From CAYJLC01 sp964370735 (lineage in GTDB: Bacteria > Bacillota > Clostridia > Oscillospirales > Butyricicoccaceae), in NCBI GenBank assembly GCA_964370735.1, contig CAYJLC010000022.1, positions 1 to 31,061 on the forward strand: a DNA stretch of 31,061 bases, written 5' to 3'. The position numbers were made by a program, and so were the translations under genes. Under the pieces are notes generated by a model. The model had not been told where the DNA came from and made no database searches. It saw only the letters and a program-made list of their open reading frames with translations. Below are positions 1 to 6,551 of the stretch, piece by piece (the first letter of the stretch is position 1; every line of letters begins with the position of its first letter).

Positions 1-1007
1 CAACTGGTTGGTCTTCAATCTGGGGTGGTTCTGCGCCTGCAACTCCTTACACAGTAAACAAAGCTGGTAAAGGTCCTGCTTGGGGTAACTCATTATTCGA
101 AGATAATGCAGAGTTCGGTTTCGGTATGCATATCGCGGTTGAACACATGAGAGGTTCATTAAAACGTCACGCTGAAGCTTTAGCTGCAAAAGATGCATCT
201 GTTGCAGACGCTTGTGCAAACTGGATTAACACTATGACTGACGGTAAAGCAAACCCAGCTGCATCTGACGCTTTAGTTGCTGCTTTAGAAGGCAACCCAG
301 CTGAAGAAGCTAAATATATCATCGACAACAAAGAATTCCTAGGCAAAAAATCTGTTTGGATCTTTGGTGGAGACGGTTGGGCTTATGACATCGGTTTCGG
401 TGGTTTAGACCACGTTATCGCATCTGGTGAAGACGTAAATATCTTCGTATTTGATACAGAAGTTTACTCTAACACTGGTGGTCAAATGTCTAAAGCATCT
501 CAATGGGGTCAAATCGCTGCTCTATCTGCTGCTGGTAAAGAAACTGGTAAAAAAGATTTAGGCGCTATCGCTATGAGCTATGGTAATGTATACGTTGCAC
601 AAATCGCTATCGGTGCTAACATGAACCAAACTGTAAAAGCTATCTCTGAAGCAGAAGCTTACAATGGTCCATCTATCATCATCGGTTACGCTCCTTGTAT
701 CAACCATGGTCAAAAAGGTGGTATGATCAACATGATCGATGTTCAAAAAGAAGCTGTTAATGCTGGTTACTGGCATTTATACAGATATAATCCTGAGCTA
801 ATCAAAGATGGCAAAAACCCATTCACATTTGATTCAAAAGCTCCAACAACGGATTATATGGAATTCATCAATTCTCAAAACCGTTTCACATCGCTTATGC
901 GTCAAAACCCAGAAAAAGCAGATGAAATCTTCAAAGTTGCAACAGAAACTGCTGCAAACAGATACAATCATCTTGTTAAACTTTCTAAATTATACGGAAA
1001 CGACTAA
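1..1007 (+). CDS. nifJ: Pyruvate:ferredoxin (flavodoxin) oxidoreductase, C-terminal part (5' end outside window)
   Basis: This enzyme oxidises pyruvate with CoA to acetyl-CoA and CO2, passing electrons to ferredoxin or flavodoxin; it is a cytoplasmic, oxygen-sensitive hub of anaerobic metabolism. The reading frame is open from base 3, giving 334 visible residues of a family usually near 1,170. The visible part includes WGGSAPATPYT and GPAWGNSLFEDNAEFGFGM, then the thiamine diphosphate domain with GGDGWAYDIGFGG and DTEVYSNTGGQ, and the late Cys in IGYAPCINHG that the family uses for the proximal 4Fe-4S cluster. The end matches full-length family members, so only the 5' side is missing. Codon choice is clearly biased (many GGT, GCT, AAC, TTC codons) compared with the genes that follow, as expected for a very abundant protein. 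It ends in a strong terminator. Confidence 0.97.
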   Translation, partial: TGWSSIWGGSAPATPYTVNKAGKGPAWGNSLFEDNAEFGFGMHIAVEHMRGSLKRHAEALAAKDASVADACANWINTMTDGKANPAASDALVAALEGNPAEEAKYIIDNKEFLGKKSVWIFGGDGWAYDIGFGGLDHVIASGEDVNIFVFDTEVYSNTGGQMSKASQWGQIAALSAAGKETGKKDLGAIAMSYGNVYVAQIAIGANMNQTVKAISEAEAYNGPSIIIGYAPCINHGQKGGMINMIDVQKEAVNAGYWHLYRYNPELIKDGKNPFTFDSKAPTTDYMEFINSQNRFTSLMRQNPEKADEIFKVATETAANRYNHLVKLSKLYGND

Positions 1008-1011
1008 TAAT

Positions 1012-1040
1012 AAAAAAACCACCCCGAGGGGTGGTTTTTT
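1012..1040. terminator. Bidirectional intrinsic terminator between nifJ and the ComFB-domain gene
   Basis: A GC-rich hairpin with arms CCACCC (1019-1024) and GGGTGG (1029-1034) and a CGAG loop is preceded by seven A and followed by six T. It lies 11 bases after the nifJ stop and about 20 bases from the stop of the opposing gene, so it can end transcription from both sides. Confidence 0.93.
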
Positions 1041-1051
1041 ATGCTTTAAAA

Positions 1052-2148
1052 TTAATGTCTTGGGTGCGCAGCTACGGTATTACACGAATAAATTAGCTGA
1101 GCATTAATCATTTTTTCATATTTTGATGCGTAAAAACTCATCATTGGGATATGAGTCATTTCATTTAGAACAACATATTTTGGTGGAAGTCTAGTTAATG
1201 TTAGTGCTAAAACGTCGCAAACACATCTGTCACATTGGCAAACGTTAAACATTTTCAAATACTTATCGATACTGTCACAAACAGCAACTTGCATTACATT
1301 TATGTACTTTGAACCGTCATCTAAACCGACTAATTTCCCTAGTTTTTGAGGGCTAACATCGCTTGGTTCGGCTGTAACTTTAGCAGGCTCAGGAGCAGAT
1401 TTTACAGGCTCAGGAGCAACTTCAGCGACAGTTTCAGNNNNNNNNNNNNNNNNNNNNNNNNNNNNNNNNNNNNNNNNNNNNNNNNNNNNNNNNNNNNNNN
1501 NNNNNNNNNNNNNNNNNNNNNNNNNNNNNNNNNNNNNGCAGGCTCAGGAGCAGATTTTACAGGCTCAGGAGCAACTTCAGCGACAGTTTCAGCCACAGTT
1601 TCGACTACTTCAGGAGTGATTTCAGCGACAGTTTCAGCCACAGTTTCGACTACTTCAGGAGTGCTTTCAGCGACAGTTTCAGCCACAGTTTCAACCACTT
1701 CAGGAGTGCTTTCGGCGACAGTTTCAGACATAGTTTCAACTACTTCAGGAGCGACTTCAGCGACAGTTTCAGGCGCAGTTTCGGCCACTTCAGGAGTGCT
1801 TTCAGCAACGTCTTCGGCAACAGCTTCGGTAAGAGATGACACATCTTCTTGGTCAAAAGAGCTTGCGACATCTTCGGTGGTTCCACTCGGAATATCATCG
1901 CTTACAAGAAAATTTTCGCTTGTCGAAACAGGAACTTCGTGAGCCTCTTCCTCGGCTAATTCATTTAAAAGTTCGTTATTTAGTGCATCATTTATTGCAT
2001 CAGCAACGACTTCCTGTTGGTTTTTAACTTCGGTTACAATAGGTGGTGCAACGCGATTTTCGGTTGCAGAATTTTCGTCTTTTGGTTTTGTTCCAGACAA
2101 AATATTTAAAACGTGGTCCGTCTTACTACTTTTTTGATTTTTAGCCAT
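1052..2148 (-). CDS. ComFB-domain protein with basic N-terminus and 15-residue repeat linker (gene spans assembly gap)
   Basis: The N-terminus is a short basic segment (MAKNQKSSKTDHVLNILSG), followed by an acidic region and, at about residues 117-191, five units of a 15-residue repeat like STPEVVETVAETVAE. The 100-N gap falls at the end of the repeats. On the far side an open frame continues through APEPAK and LGKLVGLDDGSKYINVMQ into a ComFB domain with the Cys cluster VCQCDRCVCDVLAL and the signature LPPKYVV, ending at 1052. The two halves appear to be in different frames only because the gap length is a placeholder; joining them at their 55-base overlap gives one frame of about 313 residues. 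ComFB is named from the Bacillus competence operon, and family members have been reported to bind cyclic dinucleotides. The start at 2148 has AGGAGG nine bases upstream and overlaps the parA stop by 8 bases. Its function here is inferred only from the domain and the neighbour. Confidence 0.85.
1438..1537. other. Assembly gap (100 N) inside repeat-coding sequence
   Basis: One hundred N mark a scaffold join of unknown true length. The 55 bases before the gap (1383-1437) are identical to the 55 bases after it (1538-1592), so the two contig ends share a repeat or an unmerged overlap. Confidence 0.99.
1576..1800 (-). repeat. Tandem 45-bp repeat (five units) coding STPEVVETVAETVAE-like linker
   Basis: Five consecutive 45-base units encode 15-residue blocks with a proline near the start and Val/Thr/Ala/Glu-rich helical segments between prolines. 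Units three and four are identical in protein, the outer ones diverge (AETAPE, ETMSE). The array is followed by APEPVKSAPEP-type sequence at the assembly gap, and the true copy number in the genome is uncertain. Confidence 0.9.
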
Positions 2149-2938
2149 TTACTACTGCCTCCTTAGATAATCTTAAAAACTTATATCCACAAATTTCATC
2201 ACATAAGTTCTCAAAGTCTAGCGCTGGTTTTGAAGCTGGAGAGTAATCGATGATGCTAACACCATGTGCAGGTGCAGCAGCGGCAGCGACACCACTTCTA
2301 ATTTTAGTTTCGAAAACTTTTGTGTCTAGTGCTACACTTATTTGTTCGGCAAGTTCTAAAACTTCACGATTTAGATTTAGTCTGCTACTGAATTTATTGA
2401 GCAACACACCAGAAACTTCGAGCTTTGAGTTGTAATATGATTTAACACTTTCAATTGTTTCTTTTATTTGCGAAACACCAAGCAAACTTAAAATTTCAGG
2501 CACCATTGGGATGATTAATTTATCTGTTGCAACATAAGCGTTGACAGTTAGAACATTAAGTGATGGTGGCGTGTCGATTATGATAAAATCATAATGCTTA
2601 TTAATTTTTGAAATTGCAGTTTTCAGCATAAATTCGCGACCAGGCTTATTAAATTCAAGCTCTGAGGCAGAAAGCAAAATATTCGACGGCAAAATATCGC
2701 AAGTTTCACACGAAACTATCGCCTCATTAGGGTCTACATCACCCTTGAAAACATCGTAAATCGTGTATCCTTTTTCGATATCAAGCCCTAAGCTAAAGCC
2801 TAGACTACCCTGTGGGTCGAGGTCAATTCCTAAAACAGATGCGCCTCTATTGCTAAGCGATGCGAGTAGTGCTGCTGTGGTTGTGGTTTTTCCCACACCA
2901 CCCTTTTGATTTGTGACGGTGATAATTGTTGTACTCAT
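2141..2938 (-). CDS. parA: ParA/Soj-family ATPase
   Basis: This 265-residue protein is a ParA-type P-loop ATPase that dimerises on ATP binding and typically binds nucleoid DNA to position a cargo (chromosome or plasmid origin, chemotaxis array, flagellum or other complex). Visible motifs are the deviant Walker A KGGVGKTT (residues 12-19), the switch I region DLDPQG (39-44) and Walker B IIIDTPPS (119-126). Length is typical of short ParAs without an N-terminal DNA-binding domain. No parB or parS site is visible next to it; instead its stop codon overlaps the start of the ComFB-domain gene by 8 bases, so the two are translationally coupled and the ComFB protein is the probable partner. The start has an AGGGGGT ribosome binding site. 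It is transcribed away from the flagellar operon. It could be a chromosomal Soj, but its neighbours argue for a dedicated positioning role. Confidence 0.92.
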   Translation of the reverse strand: MSTTIITVTNQKGGVGKTTTTAALLASLSNRGASVLGIDLDPQGSLGFSLGLDIEKGYTIYDVFKGDVDPNEAIVSCETCDILPSNILLSASELEFNKPGREFMLKTAISKINKHYDFIIIDTPPSLNVLTVNAYVATDKLIIPMVPEILSLLGVSQIKETIESVKSYYNSKLEVSGVLLNKFSSRLNLNREVLELAEQISVALDTKVFETKIRSGVAAAAAPAHGVSIIDYSPASKPALDFENLCDEICGYKFLRLSKEAVVNG

Positions 2939-2979
2939 ACTAACCCCCTAAGAATTTATAAAATAAACCTAAAAAAATA

Positions 2980-3007
2980 CTTAATTATTTTCTAAATTGG
3001 ACGATAT
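2980..3007 (+). promoter_or_regulatory. Candidate sigma-28 (SigD/FliA-type) flagellar promoter for fliD
   Basis: GACGATAT at 3000-3007 differs by one base from the sigma-28 -10 consensus GCCGATAT. At the right distance upstream (14-15 bases) is only a partial -35 match (TTAA/TAAT for TAAA). It lies in the 187-base divergent gap between parA and fliD and points into fliD. This fits late flagellar gene control, but the -35 is weak. Confidence 0.45.
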
Positions 3008-3125
3008 ATATATTAGAATTATAATATATATAAACAAAAAATCAATTTTTACTTATATTTATTTTACTATATTTATTTCAATTTGTCAATTAACGACTTA
3101 TATTTACAAAAAAGGAGAAAATATT

Positions 3126-5459
3126 ATGGCATCTATCTCAAGTTTAACAGGAAGTTCTTCTTCAAGTAGCATATATGGAACAAGAAGCACTAACATGATA
3201 ACAGGCCTTGCAAGTGGTCTTGATACTGAGGCAATGATAGAAGGATTAGTACAAAGTTATGAAACAAAAATCCAAAGCCTAGGACAAGATAAAACAAAGC
3301 TTACATGGGAGCAAGAAGCATACCAAAGTATATCTGACCTACTTGTTGAGTTTTCAAGAGAATACACTTCATACACATCATCTACTAACCTTTTAAGCCA
3401 AAGTTTCTTTGATAATTCAGTTATCACATCGGTTTTAGGAAAATATGCCGATGCTATTTCTGCGACAGGAAAAACAGACAGTGAAGTTTCAATAGACGAA
3501 GTGACTCAGCTTGCTACTTCTGCAAGATATGTAACATCTGGCGAGAGCCTTTCTGATGCGATTATCTCTGGCGAGAGCATGTCTATCACAGGCGACACAG
3601 AAGTAGACTTGTCACAAAATATGAATTTAAGCACATTAGACGGCTCAATTAATTTCGAATATGGTTCAAAATCATTTTCTATCGAATTTGATGAATTAGA
3701 ATATATCGATGCTGCTGGAGATGGTTCTGGGGAAATATCTGCGCAAGAATTTGCAGATGCAGTAGCTAAAAAACTTGAAGATGTGAATATCACAATTGGA
3801 GATAATTCATATAAGGCAAGTGAATTAATCAAAGTGAATGTTTCTGGCGATGAAATATCTTTCGAAGATACAAGCGGTGCTGGAAACTCGGTTAAAATTA
3901 AAAGTGCTACTACTGGAATTAAAGATGCGCTAGGTACAAGCTTCGAAGAAGCTGTGGACGACGATTTATCTTCGTTTACATTCACAAGCAAAGTATATTC
4001 TGAAGAAATTAACGTAGGAGAATATATTTCTGGTGAAGAAATTACTGTAACATTAAATGGACAAACTGAAACAATAAAAATCGGTGATGTTACAAATAAT
4101 GAAGCTTTTGTTGAGGACTTTAATGCATCTTTAAACAGAGCTTTTGGCGAAGGCAATGTTTCGGTTGCTTTTGACGGCGATGGAAAATTAACGTTTAATG
4201 CAGGTGCGTCAGACAGCCTATCTGTTTCGTCAGCAGAAGGAAATATCCTAGGGCTTTCAGAAAAAGGGCTTACTTCTTATGTTAATGAAAGCAAAACATT
4301 AGAGGAGCTAGGTCTTTTCGAAGGCGTTACCGAAGATGAAAGAGATATCATCATAAATGGTGTTACGGTGGGTTCTTATGATAAAGATACCTCTTTAGAA
4401 ACTATTTTAAAAGACATAAACAACAATGTAGATGCTGGTGTGAGCGTTTCATATTCTTCATTTACAAATAAATTCGTATTTAATTCAGACCAAACTGGTT
4501 CGGCTAGTAGAATAGAAATTGGCGAAGGACTTGCAGCAGAAATATTCGGTAGCACAGAAACAGCAGGGGATAATTACAAATCAGGCACAGATGCGAAGTT
4601 TACAGCAACAGTTAATGGCGAAACTCACACATATACTAGGTCGTCAAATAATGTTAATATCGACGGTTTAAGCGTAACTTTCAAAGATACTTTCACTCCA
4701 GAAGCTGGCGAAGAAAGCGTGACATTTAAAACTGAAAGTGACTCTGATAAAATCGTTGACGCTATCTCGAAAATGGTTGAAGATTACAACGAAATTATGA
4801 CAGCAGTTAAAGATGCATACTCGACTGCTCCATTAGAACAATCAAACGGAAATTCTTATGAACCACTTTTAGATTCAGACAGAGAAGGCCTTTCTGAAAG
4901 CGAAATCGAAGCATTAGAAGAAAAAGCAAAAACTGGATTATTATATATGGATTCAGACCTTTCTTCGCTATACGATTCACTAAGAAGCGCTATCACACCT
5001 GTTGGTACAGACGGTGTTGATTTACGCGATATCGGAATTTCAACGTCTTATTCAGAAGGAAGAACTACATTAGTTCTTGATGAAACAAAACTAAGAGAAG
5101 TTTTATCTACCGAGCCTGATAAAGTTAAAGATGTATTTACAAAAACTACGGACGATGGTTCGTCAACAGACGGATTAATGCAAAGCATTTTAGACACAAC
5201 TAATAAATATGCAAAAGAAACAGGAGAGCCTAAAGGTATTTTAATTGAAAAAGCTGGTTCGAAATATTCGCCGACTACAATCACTCAAAATACTATTTTA
5301 GACATGCTTTCAGATTTAGACGATGAAATTGAAACATGGCAAGACAAGCTTTCTAACCAAGTAGACTATTACACAAGACAGTTTACACAATTAGAAGTTC
5401 TTATGAACGAAATGAACTCTCAAAGTTCGCAACTATCATCTTTAATGGGTGGTTATTAA
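3126..5459 (+). CDS. fliD: Flagellar filament cap protein FliD (HAP2), enlarged
   Basis: FliD is secreted through the flagellar export channel and forms the cap that folds flagellin at the filament tip; in some bacteria it also acts as an adhesin. The start is the ATG at 3126, preceded by AAAGGAG; an in-frame upstream ATG at 2997 is rejected because the extra residues are encoded by AT-rich promoter DNA. The product has 777 residues against about 450-500 in Bacillus or Escherichia. The N-terminal conserved region carries ITGLASGLDTEAMIEG (residues 25-40) and LTWEQEAYQSISDLL; the C-terminal conserved region from about residue 500 on includes KIVDAISKMVEDYNEIM and ends in a helical Gln/Ser-rich tail. 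The extra length is in the middle surface domains, which are acidic, rich in Ser, Asp and Glu, with no Cys visible. It is followed by fliS with 16 bases between, the standard cap operon order. Confidence 0.96.
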   Translation: MASISSLTGSSSSSSIYGTRSTNMITGLASGLDTEAMIEGLVQSYETKIQSLGQDKTKLTWEQEAYQSISDLLVEFSREYTSYTSSTNLLSQSFFDNSVITSVLGKYADAISATGKTDSEVSIDEVTQLATSARYVTSGESLSDAIISGESMSITGDTEVDLSQNMNLSTLDGSINFEYGSKSFSIEFDELEYIDAAGDGSGEISAQEFADAVAKKLEDVNITIGDNSYKASELIKVNVSGDEISFEDTSGAGNSVKIKSATTGIKDALGTSFEEAVDDDLSSFTFTSKVYSEEINVGEYISGEEITVTLNGQTETIKIGDVTNNEAFVEDFNASLNRAFGEGNVSVAFDGDGKLTFNAGASDSLSVSSAEGNILGLSEKGLTSYVNESKTLEELGLFEGVTEDERDIIINGVTVGSYDKDTSLETILKDINNNVDAGVSVSYSSFTNKFVFNSDQTGSASRIEIGEGLAAEIFGSTETAGDNYKSGTDAKFTATVNGETHTYTRSSNNVNIDGLSVTFKDTFTPEAGEESVTFKTESDSDKIVDAISKMVEDYNEIMTAVKDAYSTAPLEQSNGNSYEPLLDSDREGLSESEIEALEEKAKTGLLYMDSDLSSLYDSLRSAITPVGTDGVDLRDIGISTSYSEGRTTLVLDETKLREVLSTEPDKVKDVFTKTTDDGSSTDGLMQSILDTTNKYAKETGEPKGILIEKAGSKYSPTTITQNTILDMLSDLDDEIETWQDKLSNQVDYYTRQFTQLEVLMNEMNSQSSQLSSLMGGY

Positions 5460-5475
5460 TCGAAAGGGGAATTTT

Positions 5476-5850
5476 ATGGATAACAGAGGCTATCAACATT
5501 ACAAGCAAGACTCACTTAGCACAATGACACAAGGCGAACTTCTTTTAAAAGTATTTGACGAGCTTGTGAAAAGGCTTACAATCGCAGATTTAGAGCTTAA
5601 AAAAGGCAATTTTGACGGTTTGGAAAAGTCAGTTGATAAATGTGTTGAAATCATAAAATATTTAAGTGATACACTAGATAGACAGTATCCAATTAGCGAG
5701 AATTTATATAAATTATACGATTATTTCTGCTACGAACTCGCAAGAGTAAAAGCGGGACATAACGATGCACCACTTGCTACTGTAAAGTCTATGGTAGAAG
5801 ATTTGCGTTCTTCTTTTAGAGAGGCAGATAAAAACGCTGTATCACAATAG
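5476..5850 (+). CDS. fliS: Flagellar export chaperone FliS
   Basis: FliS is a small helical chaperone that binds the C-terminus of flagellin in the cytoplasm, preventing early polymerisation and delivering it to the export gate. The 124-residue product has the usual N-terminal GYQHYKQDSLSTMTQGELLLKVFD-like start, with a Tyr and the Gln-rich turn of the family (written here in two parts: GYQHYKQDSLS and TQGELLLKVFDEL), a Leu-rich helix and LYDYFCYELARVK near the end. The start is the ATG at 5476, with AAAGGGG five bases upstream; an in-frame ATG at 5449 inside fliD has no such site. It lies between fliD and a fliT-like gene and is surely co-transcribed with both. Confidence 0.95.
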   Translation: MDNRGYQHYKQDSLSTMTQGELLLKVFDELVKRLTIADLELKKGNFDGLEKSVDKCVEIIKYLSDTLDRQYPISENLYKLYDYFCYELARVKAGHNDAPLATVKSMVEDLRSSFREADKNAVSQ

Positions 5851-5858
5851 GAGGATTT

Positions 5859-6248
5859 ATGATAAAGGAGCAAGATTTACAAACAACGCTGAATATTCAA
5901 AAACAAATGTATTTTGCTCTTAGTGAAATTTCAGAACTTACAGATGAACTTGCAGAATGCGTTAGAAGAAAAGACCAAGTATCTATAAGGTTGTTTTTGA
6001 GTATGAGATTAGAACAAATAAACAAATTAAATGAGTATGATAGAATACTCAAAAATAAATGTGAGTCACTTCCTAAAGATGAAAGCGACGCACTTCGCGA
6101 CTTGTTAAACGGAACAAATTGTTTTGAAAAATCGCACGAGAATGTATTTAATCAAGCGAAACGAAACAAAGTGATTTTGCAAAATATCATTAATAAAGAT
6201 AAAAGAGCAAGCCAAATTTTAACAGGCCCAAATTCATTCTATAAATAA
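5859..6248 (+). CDS. Putative FliT/FlgN-type flagellar export chaperone
   Basis: This 129-residue protein is almost entirely helical, rich in Lys, Glu, Asn and Gln, with no signal peptide or membrane segment. It starts 8 bases after fliS with a strong AGGAGG site. Position (fliD-fliS-X), size and helical make-up match the FliT slot, where FliT is the chaperone for the cap protein FliD. The C-terminal end, ILTGPNSFYK, resembles the short SxY tail seen in FlgN-type chaperones, which serve the hook-filament junction proteins. Sequence in these families is poorly conserved, so the choice between FliT-like and FlgN-like is made from context alone. Confidence 0.72.
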   Translation: MIKEQDLQTTLNIQKQMYFALSEISELTDELAECVRRKDQVSIRLFLSMRLEQINKLNEYDRILKNKCESLPKDESDALRDLLNGTNCFEKSHENVFNQAKRNKVILQNIINKDKRASQILTGPNSFYK

Positions 6249-6276
6249 AAAGACAAGTAGTAAGTCTTTGAAGGTA

Positions 6277-6531
6277 AAAAGAGGCTGTCGCAATGCGACA
6301 GCCTCTTGACATATTATATAAAAATCTACGTTTTGTGACTACGTCACATTTTGGATTTTGATAAATTTCTTGTGAAAAACTTGTTTTTCACACTGTATAC
6401 TTTGGAAATTTATCAAAAAAAGTGTTTCGCATTTGAGAATGCAACCAACCTACTCGGTTGGATTGAGCAAGTTTTTAGAAAACTTGACAAACATTTTGTG
6501 CGATAATTACTTTAGTGCGACAGCCTCTTTT
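6277..6531. mobile_element. MITE-like non-coding element with 16-bp terminal inverted repeats and nested hairpins
   Basis: The 303-base gap between the convergent fliT-like and htrA genes holds no gene. A 16-bp sequence AAAAGAGGCTGTCGCA (6277-6292) is repeated exactly inverted at 6516-6531, so the segment is bounded by perfect terminal inverted repeats, with TA on both sides (6275-6276 and 6531-6532) as a possible target duplication. A third copy at 6294-6305 makes an immediate hairpin with the left end. Inside are further perfect inverted repeats: 6334-6339/6343-6348, 6356-6369/6405-6418 (14 bp), 6371-6380/6383-6392, 6429-6433/6438-6442, 6445-6450/6456-6461 and 6468-6475/6479-6486. Nearly the whole element can fold. 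This is typical of miniature inverted-repeat elements; no transposase is present. GAGGCTGTCGC-like ends also occur in insertion sequences, which may supply the transposase elsewhere. Confidence 0.72.
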
Positions 6532-6551
6532 ATATTTGTTTGTAAATAAAT

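Noticed and set aside
1402..1437. Apparent frame change of the ComFB-domain gene across the gap
   Set aside because: The gap length is arbitrary; the frame is restored when the two identical 55-base flanks are merged, so there is no reason to call a frameshift or two genes.
1346..1942. Plus-strand open frame of about 198 codons through the repeats
   Set aside because: It is antisense to the repeat linker of the ComFB-domain gene, contains the N gap, and is a low-complexity Ser/Thr/Ala mirror of the real repeat with no ribosome binding site.
2141..2938. Chromosome partition locus near the replication origin
   Set aside because: No parB, parS, rsmG, mnmG or other origin genes are nearby, and the gene is coupled to a ComFB protein.
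3506..4156. 216-codon minus-strand frame inside fliD
   Set aside because: Antisense shadow of the Ser/Glu-rich fliD coding sequence; composition is Ser/Pro/Leu-rich without domain or start signals.
6281..6305. Hairpin GAGGCTGTCGC/GCGACAGCCTC as an ordinary intrinsic terminator of the flagellar operon
   Set aside because: The stem is strong but no T run follows (TTGACATATT), and its sequence is repeated at the far end of the structured element, so it is better explained as part of that element, though it may still slow polymerase.
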